A stretch of 64,000 nucleotides of DNA. Source: Drechmeria coniospora (Eukaryota > Ascomycota > Sordariomycetes > Hypocreales > Ophiocordycipitaceae). Location: NCBI RefSeq assembly GCF_001625195.1, contig NC_054391.1, positions 9,438,552-9,502,551 on the forward strand, given 5' to 3'. Below, one piece after another: positions 56,830 to 64,000 of this stretch. The position numbers and the translations under genes are program-made. Every line of letters begins with the position of its first letter. Position 1 is the first letter of the stretch. The notes beneath the pieces were generated by a model. It ran no database searches. It was not told the DNA's origin and saw nothing but the letters and a program-made list of their open reading frames with translations.

Positions 56830-57894
56830 ATGTCCGAGGGATCGGGACCCGAGCCTGACTGGCTCACCATCACCGTGTGCCACCGCAAGCACGACTACCA
56901 GTTTACGCTCCCCGACGACGCCTCCGTCTCCGACCTCTTTGACGAGATCGAAGCGAGCCTCGACATACCCGTTTGCCATCAAAAGATTCTCGTCCCCAAG
57001 GGCCCGCTGCTGAAGGCGCCGTTCAAGGACGCCGGCCCGTCGCTGCGCTGCCTCCAAGGGAAGACGCTCACGCTGCTCGGATGCGGCGCCGCCGAGGTCG
57101 CGGCCGTCAACGGCATGGCCGACCGCGTGGCCCGACGAAACGCGGCGCGCATGGCGCAAAAGGGCAAGGTCAAGACGGGCCGCCGGAGCCAGGCGAGGAC
57201 CGAGGAGGAGGCGAGGTACACCTTCCTGCAGCTCCGGTCCCTGCAGGGCCTGCCCCATCCCGAGCGCAGCCTGGCGCTGCTCGCGCGGCTCAAGGAGGAC
57301 CCGGGGATCCGGGCGGCCATGCGCAAGCACAAGTTCACCGTCTCGCTCCTCACCGAGATGGAGCCCCTCGCGCACATGTCGTCGACGCATGAGGGCACGT
57401 CGCGCACCCTCGGCCTCAACCGCAACCGTGGCGAGGTCGTTGAGCTGCGGCTGCGGACCGACGCCCACGACGGCTACCGCGACTACAAGACGATCCGGAG
57501 GACGCTGTGCCACGAGCTCGCGCACAACATCCACGGACCGCACGACGACAAGTTCTGGGCGCTCTGCCGCCAGATCGAACGCGAGGTGGACGCCGCCGAC
57601 TGGAAGTCGGGTGGCCGCACCATCGGCGAGACCTCGCGCTACGTCGTGTCGGGTCAGGCCGACGGCGGCGACGGCGAGGACGCGCACGAGGACGACGGCG
57701 GCTGGACCGGCGGCGAGTTCGTGCTCGGCGGCGTCAGGGACGCGACGGCCGGCCTGAGCCGCCGAGAGGTGCTCGCCCAAGCGGCGCTGGAGAGGCAGCG
57801 CAAGGAGACGGAGGCCGAGCGCAAGGCGTGCGATGCCGTCGAGAAGGGGTGGCGGCCGTGTCGGCGGTCGCAGCCCAACAATGACGCCAAGTGA
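56830..57894 (+). CDS. UBL-WLM domain metalloprotease (Wss1-like family)
   Basis: Intronless, 354 residues. I start at ATG 56830; the frame is open further upstream only through the 124-base repeats. A ubiquitin-like fold lies at about residues 12-86 (WLTITVCHRKHDYQF, then KILVPKGPLL and LRCLQGKTLTLLG). The WLM catalytic domain lies at about 125-260 with LCHELAHNIHGPHDDKFW (His228, Glu229, His232, and His238 as likely third ligand). The C-terminus is an acidic stretch followed by a charged helix. UBL-WLM fusions are a fungal/plant subgroup related to Wss1/SPRTN proteases acting on DNA-protein crosslinks and SUMO/ubiquitin conjugates; the exact substrate is inferred. Confidence 0.9.
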   Translation: MSEGSGPEPDWLTITVCHRKHDYQFTLPDDASVSDLFDEIEASLDIPVCHQKILVPKGPLLKAPFKDAGPSLRCLQGKTLTLLGCGAAEVAAVNGMADRVARRNAARMAQKGKVKTGRRSQARTEEEARYTFLQLRSLQGLPHPERSLALLARLKEDPGIRAAMRKHKFTVSLLTEMEPLAHMSSTHEGTSRTLGLNRNRGEVVELRLRTDAHDGYRDYKTIRRTLCHELAHNIHGPHDDKFWALCRQIEREVDAADWKSGGRTIGETSRYVVSGQADGGDGEDAHEDDGGWTGGEFVLGGVRDATAGLSRREVLAQAALERQRKETEAERKACDAVEKGWRPCRRSQPNNDAK

Positions 57895-58094
57895 GGACGA
57901 CGGAGACGGCAAAGTGAACGATATCTTGTTCATTGCATAGCAAGCACCCAAGGGCGGTGACGGGGAACCGGAACCGGTAATGCATAGTATTTGTTCATGT
58001 CACCTGGACAGCACGCACCATCATCCTCTGGCCTGTTCGTACATGTTGGCCGCCCGAGCGAGCATCGTCCATGGCTGTCGGGCATCCCTTGGCA

Positions 58095-59629
58095 TCAATA
58101 GGGTAGGGGATCCAGATCGAGCCCCTGCACGGTGAGACGAAACGAGTCGTTTCGCGAATAGCTCCCCGCGTTGTCCAAGTCCAGCCTACCCCTGACGCAG
58201 TCACGCATGTCGACGTCGGCGTGGATGATGCCGTCGTCGTCGTCCCACTGCGGACCGGCGAGAACGTCTCCAAAGGGCGAGACGATGGAGGAGCCGCCGC
58301 GGCAGACGAAGGAGGACGGGTCCCGGCCGGTGCCGTGCCTCGACCGCGCGCTCCTGTTCTTGGCCTCGCCGTTGGCTGCTTGGGCCGTGCCGTCGACGTG
58401 CTTGCAGCAGAGCACGATTTCGTTGCCGTCCTCGTCGAAGACGGACTTGCGTCGGTTCGCCTGCGTCTTGGCGTCGGCCGCCGCCGTCGTCTTCTGCCCG
58501 TTGGCTTGGCTCTCGCCGTCGTCTTCGTTGCAGCACAGCACAATCTCGTTGCCGTCCTCGTCGAAGACGGACTTTCGATGCTGAAGCTTGTGCCCGCGCT
58601 GCCCCTCCGCCTGCTGCTCCTTCTGCTGCTCCTGGGAATGCGAGGGGAGGGCAATCTCGAAGCCGTTGTCGCGGACGCAGCGGGGGCGCTTGTCGAGCGT
58701 TTCCGAGCAGGGCAGTGCAATCTCGATCCCGTTTTCCTCCTCGACGACGGAGCTTCTCCGCTGCCGTTGCGAAGGCACGGCCCCGGACGCGGCCGACGGC
58801 TTCCGGACGCACATGTTGCTGCTCACGACGAAGCAGCGCCCCTCGATGCCGACGGTCCGCATCAGGGACAGCCACGAATCCCGGCCGTCGGCCGTCGGCG
58901 CGAGGTAGAGGTTGACGTTTTGCGCGTACAGGCTCTGGCGCAGCAGCGGCATGTAGTTTTCCCAGCAGATGGCCGCCGCCATGTTGACGCGCACGCCGCG
59001 GATCGTGGTGCTGACGGCGGCGAGCGTCGCCGGCGACCCCTGAGCCCAGACGAGCCGCTCCGTGCCCGTCTGCGGGAAGCCTCGTCAGCAACGAGCGACG
59101 CCGGTGAGGCGGACGTGGGAGAGGGGAGGGGGGGGGGGGGACGCACCGGCATCACCTTGCGACGCTTGCCGATGATGCCCTCGGTGGGACAGACGTAGAC
59201 GACGGCGCAGTACATGCTGCCGCCGGCCTTTTCGATGGCTCCCGTCACCACGAACACGCCCGTCTCGCGCGCAATGTCCTCGAGCCTTTCCCGCGTGCCG
59301 TCGCCCCTCTGGACGCCCTCGGCCGTCGAGGAGAGTTCCTTCTTGACCCATCGGGCACCCGCTCCGGCGCCGCCCTCGCCGACCGTGTCGCCAAAGTCGA
59401 CGGCGGCGTCAAAGTACCGCGCAAACTCCTCGCGTCCCTGCTCGGTCCGGTCGCCGATGACGCAGCCAAAGTGCGTCCCGCGCGGGTATCCGCCAATGTA
59501 CGCCTCCGGCAGCAGGAGAATGTCGATGCCCTGGGAGGCGGCGCGCCGGGCGAGCGCCGAGAGGTCCGCCATCGTGGCCGCTTTTGTGGGGCCCGTCGCC
59601 GGCGACGCCGTGCCGATGCGGAGCGTCAT
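58095..59629 (-). CDS. Nitrilase-superfamily hydrolase with repeat-bearing insertion
   Basis: Two exons, 59629-59147 and 59069-58095 (77-base intron), 485 residues; typical fungal nitrilases are about 320-360. The catalytic triad is complete: Glu42 in LLLPEAYIGGYPRG, Lys158 in GKRRKVMP and Cys196 in AAAICWENYMPLLRQ. TGTERLVWAQG and NLYLAPTADGRDSW are branch-1 nitrilase/cyanide-hydratase-like. Between SSNMCVR (about 245) and FVCRGGSSIVSPFGDVLAGP (about 415) lies an insertion of about 160 residues, hydrophilic, with four copies of a 16-residue motif (see finding). The conserved C-terminal sheet follows, ending LTVQGLDLDPLPY. It probably hydrolyses a nitrile or related amide; substrate unknown. 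Confidence 0.9.
58404..58760 (-). repeat. Four-copy peptide repeat in the nitrilase insertion
   Basis: Copies at residues 265-282 (SSVVEEENGIEIALPC), 289-304 (RPRCVRDNGFEIALPS), 326-341 and 368-383 (both RKSVFDEDGNEIVLCC). Copies 3 and 4 are identical in protein and nearly so in DNA; copies 1 and 2 are diverged. Shared pattern: Arg, Ser, Val, two to three acidic residues, Gly, Glu-Ile, Val/Ala-Leu, Cys/Pro. Confidence 0.85.
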
Positions 59630-60498
59630 CTTGCTCTGCCTATGCTTTGATCTTCCACGAGGGATTTCGATGGGAGAAACGTGTCGAGCGAGTCGGGCCT
59701 TGACGTTGATGAGTCGTCGAGAGGAAAGAAAGGTGACAGGACGAGGGTGGGACGATGGGACGAGCTAGGTTGCAACGAGGAGAGGAGGATGGCCGTGTCG
59801 TCATGGCTCGAGAGCTTCTCCTTGGCCATTCCAGCCACATCGCCTAGACTCCTGGAAACCCCGCAATCCTCCACTTATTTATCCCGAGGGTTTCTTCCCC
59901 CTTTACTCCCTGCTGTCCCTGGTTATTTACATGTTATTAAATTAGTACGTGTACACCTACAGTGCGGAGAATAGAACGGATTACTCCGTATTACTTGCAA
60001 CTATTACAGCTTACAGTACACTAACCTGTAAACCGAGGGAGAAGGCGGGAGGTTCCCACGCTTCTTCTAGATGGAATAAACGAATCAGTTATACGTATAT
60101 CTTGTAGTCAAGCCTGGACTGTAGTGTCTTTGTGTCATGGTGCCGGAAATCGACGAGATATTGCGAGAGGAAAGGCCTCAAAGATCTCGAAAGAGTCTGT
60201 CCTCAAAGATCTCGAAAGAGTCTGTCAAATTTTGCAGCTGATACAGGGGTGTAAAGGTACCAAGGTTTTCTTGGACCTCGGGAATACGAATTTGACTGAT
60301 ACCCGACAATCATCCGCGTGACGTGCCAGGGAGGGGGCCTGGTCTGTCGATGCTCGCATTTGAAGAAGGTTCTCGGCCACATCCCGGCATTGACAGGCAC
60401 TTCCATCTAGGTTGCTGTGAACTGTATAGAGTAAAATAAGAACAGCCCTTCCCAACGGACTCAATCCACCTACGACAGACGCTCCAACGTCTGCTCCA
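59630..60498. other. Intergenic between nitrilase start and tRNA
   Basis: Nitrilase promoter side; a small TAC-rich patch with TTACTCCGTATTAC near 59978. A 21-base direct repeat (CTCAAAGATCTCGAAAGAGTC) lies at 60177-60197 and 60202-60222. No gene recognised. Confidence 0.55.
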
Positions 60499-60570
60499 TC
60501 TTCCGTAGTATAGTGGTCAGTATGCAAGCTTGTCACGCTTGAGACCCGGGTTCAATTCCCGGCGGGAGAG
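60499..60570 (+). tRNA. tRNA-Asp (GTC)
   Basis: 72 bases, no intron. Acceptor stem TCTTCCG (60499-60505) pairs with CGGGAGA (60563-60569) with one T-G wobble; discriminator G. D-arm GTATAGTGGTCAGTAT, anticodon stem CAAGC/GCTTG with loop TTGTCAC giving anticodon GTC, T-arm CCGGG-TTCAATT-CCCGG. Internal A box (TAGTATAGTGG) and B box (GGTTCAATTCC) are present. CCA is not encoded, as expected for a nuclear tRNA. Confidence 0.96.
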
Positions 60571-60573
60571 TCC

Positions 60574-60580
60574 TTTTTTT
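60574..60580 (+). terminator. RNA polymerase III terminator of tRNA-Asp
   Basis: Run of seven T starting three bases after the tRNA. A second run of nine T (60626-60634) follows in a diverged duplicate of the tRNA 3' flank (GAGAGTCC before the T run, TTCCGTGA after it). Confidence 0.85.
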
Positions 60581-60754
60581 CGTCTTCCGTGATTGTCCCT
60601 CATTAGGTGATCGTCGAGAGAGTCCTTTTTTTTTGTTTCCGTGACTGATCCTCCTTAGGGTGACTTGAGTGAGTTGGTAAAATAATATGTAATAGTATCT
60701 ATCGTTGGTTTGGTTGGGTGCGTGATCATCATGCTCATTTGATTTGCTCTTTTT

Positions 60755-61015
60755 TTTCTTTCGGCGTTGTGTAAATCATAACACGATATTGTAGACACGA
60801 GTTTTTACTTACATGTATGGTATCTGCGTTGTGTAAATCATAACACGACATCGTAGACACGAGTATTTACTTACATGTATGTTGTCTGCGTTGTATATCT
60901 AATAACACGACATCGTAGACACGAGTATTTACTTACTTGTATGTTGTTTGCGTTGTATATCTCATAACACGACATCATAGACGAGTATTTTACATACTTG
61001 TGTCTTGTCTGCGTT
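60755..61015. repeat. 61-base tandem repeat at the MRE11 3' side
   Basis: Four units with core TAACACGACATCGTAGACAC followed by GAGTATTTACTTAC and TGTCTGCGTTGTATA, anchored near 60779, 60840, 60903 and 60964. The array ends about 20 bases beyond the MRE11 stop codon, so it is probably in the MRE11 3' untranslated region. Confidence 0.85.
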
Positions 61016-61034
61016 CTAGTCTATGCCAATCTCT

Positions 61035-63349
61035 TCATCGTCTTCTCGTCCTCGTCGGCACGGGCGCCGCCTCAAACGCGTCCGAAATCTCGTCGTCGCT
61101 TATTTCCAACGCCTTGTCCTGCGTCGCGCCTTGCTGCGCCTGCGAAAAACTCAGCGTCGTCTGTCTCGTCTTCGTCCCCCGCGTCGTGCTGGGTCGTTTG
61201 ACCGCCGTCGTCGCCTGTGGTCGCCGCGCCCTGCTGGTCGGCTTCGCAGGAGGTGCCGGGTCTTCATCCGACTCCATGACAACGTCCTCCTCCTCTTCCT
61301 CCTCCGCGTGGCCGGCGGCTTTGCGACGGCGGCCTCGAGCTGGAGCCATCTTCGCCGGCGCCTTGCCAGTCTTGCTGGCCCTTGCCGCCGTCCGCTTCGT
61401 AGACTTTGCCGTGGACGCCTCGTCGTCGTCGTCGTCGTCGTCGTAGTCTCTCATGCCCTCGTCCGGCCGTGTCCTCCGCGCCCGCGCCCGCGCCGTCGCC
61501 GGTGTGGCATCCCCCGAAGGCTCCTCGTACGTCCACGCATCCGGCTCGTCCTCCCAGCTGCCGTCAAAGTCGGAATCCCACGAGTCCGGCTTCGGTCGCA
61601 GCACGCGTTTCCTCGCCAAGGGCAACTTGGAGGCGCCCGTCGCCGTCTGCTGCTCGACTCTGGTTCGGTACACCTCCATGGCGCTGTGGAGGTCTTCCTC
61701 GTCCGACTCCAGCCCCAGCAGCTGCTTGACCTGGCCGGTGAGGTGCTCGGACACGAACAGCTCCATGGCGTGCTTGTCGTCCTTGGACACGAATTGGTGG
61801 ACGGCGTCGCCAAAGGGACCCTGCGGCAGGACCTTCAACGATTGGGCGGCGAGAAAATCTTGCACGAGGGACTCGACCTTGACCGTGTCGCCGCCGTCTG
61901 CCACGTCCTCGAGGACGTCGGCGGGGGTGGCGGCCGTGGCCTTGCCTGCAAGCTGTCAGCGACCGACGCGGCGGACACGGCACGCGCGGGATGGGGGCTC
62001 GGATGCCTACGCTGGGCGGATTTCTTGCGGTAAAAGTAGACGACGTCGTTGACGTTGGCCACCTTGCCGACGAAGCGGTTGGAGAGCCGCTGTGGATTCT
62101 CGCACTCAAACATGCCGCCGTCGGGCGCGCTGTACTCGACCTTGAGCCGGATCAGCGGCAGCGGTCGTTCCTCGAGCGCCTCGTCGTCCGTCTGGATCGC
62201 CTCCCACTCCATTTGCGCCTCCTCGATCATCTCGTCGACGACTTCCATCAGCCGCCGCGTCACCTCTTGCCTGTTGTCCTTTTTCTTGTCGAGCCCCTTG
62301 AACCGCCTGTCCTGCGAGAGGACGAGCTCTCTCGTGACAAATGGTCGCACCGTCTTGAGAGCCACCTTCTCGACCCGGAATTCCTTGCCCGTGACGCTCA
62401 CGATGGCGACGTGCTTCTGCACCGCCTCGCCGGGCACCAGCGAGGTGGCGACCGACGAGCCCGGCTGCATGACGTGAAACCCCGTCTCCGGGTTCTTGGT
62501 CGGATCGATGAGGCACTCGTGCTCGTGACCCCAGACGACAAGGTCCAGCCAATCCGGCAGCACGTTCTCCGGCAGGTACGACGTGGCCGTGTGGGCATGG
62601 TGGTTCTGGTGCAGGGCGAGCAGGTTGAACCACTCGCCCATCTGGACGTTGGGACGAAACCACTTGACTTTGTGGTCGCGAAACGTGCGAAACATCCTCT
62701 CGTCGCGCACGTTGCTCAGGCCGAACAGGGCGAGCTTGGTGAGACCCTTTTGCAGCAGGATCGGCTTGACCTCGATGTTGTCCGCCTCGGCCACGCGACC
62801 AAAGTAGTTGAGGAGACCGCTGGCCTGGAGCAGGTCGAGGGAGCAAAAGTTGCCGTCGCCCGACGGATCGTCGTGATTCCCGTGGATGGAGAAGACGGGC
62901 ATCGAGATGTTGATGTCGGGGTCCTCGTAGTTGACGTGCGTGAAGGCGCCCTCGAAGACCTCGGCGGCGTCGGAGAGGAACTCGAGCGGGCAGGGCTTCA
63001 TGCCGAGGCAGTTTTGGCGGAGCGTGCGCATGACCTGGTAGAGGGACTTGCGGGAGGGCTTGTTGTCGTGGAAGAGGTCGCCGGCGAGGAGCACCATGTC
63101 CACCTTGATTCCGGTCAGGCCTCGTGCACGCACGGCGGGCGAGGTGAAGACGGACGCACATCTTGTTTCCGGGCAATGTTCAGCACCTCGTCAAAGGTGC
63201 GCCAGCTATCATCCTTGCGGATGGCATCCCGTTCTTCGAAGCCCACGTGGCTGTCGGTGGCGACGAGAATGCGGATCGTGTCCGCCTCTGCCTCGGTCAG
63301 CCGGAGCTCTGATGGTCATGGGGTGACGCATACCGGACGTGTCCGTCAT
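61035..63349 (-). CDS. MRE11: Double-strand break repair nuclease MRE11
   Basis: Four exons, 63349-63334, 63287-63160, 63103-62011 and 61945-61035, 715 residues, all phases closing. The first exon encodes only MTDTS plus one base. Phosphoesterase motifs are in order: [39 protein letters not shown] and VVWGHEHEC, then [16 protein letters not shown] and the Mre11 DNA-binding region ([11 protein letters not shown]). The C-terminus is acidic/basic low complexity, with an Asp/Glu run, RARRTRPD and a final RQTTLSF before the acidic [12 protein letters not shown] tail. Core of the MRE11-RAD50-NBS1 complex: DNA-end resection, checkpoint signalling, telomere care. Introns are 46, 56 and 65 bases. Tandem repeats flank the gene on both sides. 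Confidence 0.95.
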
Positions 63350-63454
63350 GGCGGCGTCTGATCAATCACGGCAGCAAACGGCAGAATCTCCATGCGTGCG
63401 TGGGCGGCAACTCGTTCGATGGGTTGAACGTCGTTGGCCTGTCCGGACCTCGCC

Positions 63455-63690
63455 GGGGTGATGCCAGTGATGCCAGTGATGCCAGTGATGCCAGTGATGC
63501 CTGTGATGCCTGTGATGCCTGTGATGCCAGTGATGCCTGTGATGCCTGTGATGCCTGTTATTCCAGTGATGCCAGTGATGCCTGTGATGCCAGTGATGCC
63601 TCAGAATCGAGCCTTGATGCCTGTGATGCCTGAGGATCGAGACTTGATGCCTTGGATGCCTGAGGATCGAGACTTGATGGACGCGCAGCT
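63455..63690. repeat. 9-base GATGCCAGT/GATGCCTGT array upstream of MRE11
   Basis: About twenty copies of GATGCCAGT or GATGCCTGT, then a longer GATGCCTGAGGATCGAGACT unit repeated. It starts about 105 bases upstream of the MRE11 ATG. Plus-strand frames through it are repeat artefacts. Confidence 0.9.
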
Positions 63691-64000
63691 CTAGTTGGCT
63701 GTGACGCGAGCTGGTGCGAAATCACGTGACCGCTCTTCGAGATGACTTTACTTCATTATGATCACGCCAGATTGGTACGCATCCCAAACTCCAAAAATAC
63801 TATTACTCTGAACACGAGTCACGAGAGATGACATGTACATGTACGCGTGTGTGTGAATTATGAGACAATTTATCATCTCATCATCGTATTGAAGAGTCCA
63901 TTCATGCGCACTCGTAGGGGCAGATAACTAGCATACAGGTACTTGCACGGATCGAGTATTATGAGATATCCTTAAAGCCAATGCTCGCCCAACGTCCGCC
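63690..64000. other. Right end, no gene recognised
   Basis: Unremarkable sequence with a few TAC words; nothing supported. Confidence 0.5.

Noticed and set aside
61991..63361. 456-residue plus-strand frame opposite MRE11
   Set aside because: Shadow of MRE11 exon 3; composition artefact.
1..64000. Biosynthetic or defence gene cluster
   Set aside because: No polyketide/nonribosomal synthases, terpene cyclases, NLR-like receptors or other co-located specialised genes were found; neighbours are unrelated housekeeping genes.

Overview
The window reads as nuclear DNA of a filamentous ascomycete, most likely a Sordariomycete. Coding sequence is GC-rich with C-ending codons. Introns are mostly 46-95 bases, with GTACGT/GTAAGT-type donors and CTAAC/CTGAC branch points close to the acceptor. 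Genes are monocistronic on both strands, and the recognisable proteins are standard fungal housekeeping proteins. I reconstructed exon structures by hand; most totals close to an exact reading frame. Exact species is not claimed.

Layout. 0-4.7 kb: gene-free, full of tandem repeats. 4.7-8.3 kb: Zn(II)2Cys6 transcription factor (+), whose zinc cluster lies behind a 565-base repeat-filled intron. 9.0-10.4 kb: chorismate synthase (-). 12.2-13.5 kb: mitochondrial lipoate-protein ligase (+). 13.7-14.85 kb: 264-base repeat array. 15.9-17.9 kb: Pin4/Cip-like RRM-R3H RNA-binding protein (-). 17.9-23.9 kb: gene-free, minisatellites and short inverted-repeat elements. 24.0-24.8 kb: histone H2A.Z (+). 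26.6-28.5 kb: S28 serine peptidase (-). 29.7-30.3 kb: Cys-rich, probably GPI-anchored surface protein (-). 31.2-33.0 kb: three repeat arrays. 33.4 kb: small unknown protein (+). 34.5-35.7 kb: steroid 5-alpha-reductase-family membrane enzyme (-). 35.9-37.3 kb: satellite-like array of about 178 bases per unit. 37.7-40.1 kb: MINDY deubiquitinase with MIU and CaaX box (-). 41.8-43.0 kb: Hlj1-type ER J-protein (-) with a CACGTG cluster upstream. 44-51 kb: accessory, decayed stretch with a mitochondrial DNA polymerase fragment, a broken M43 metalloprotease, a possible solo LTR, an intact M35 deuterolysin-type protease (+) and a Ty1/copia relic. 51.5-54.5 kb: mitochondrial ribosomal protein S19 (+), TAF10 (-), KDEL receptor Erd2 (-). 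56.8-57.9 kb: UBL-WLM metalloprotease (+). 58.1-59.6 kb: nitrilase with a large repeat-bearing insertion (-). 60.5 kb: tRNA-Asp(GTC) (+). 61.0-63.3 kb: MRE11 (-).

How the parts relate. There is no operon or biosynthetic cluster; most genes are unrelated housekeeping functions (aromatic amino acids, lipoylation, chromatin, transcription, ER quality control and retrieval, DNA repair). Three predicted secreted proteases or protease remnants (S28, M43 relic, M35) fit a saprotrophic or host-associated fungus. The unusual signals are (1) very dense minisatellites, many inside introns or 5' leaders of conserved genes; (2) islands built of TAC/GTA words with a recurring TACGGAGTA/TACTCCGTA motif; (3) a 72-78 base near-palindromic MITE-like element in six copies confined to two gene-free zones; and (4) a nitrilase carrying a four-times repeated 16-residue motif in an insertion of about 160 residues. 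No clearly new multi-gene system is visible.
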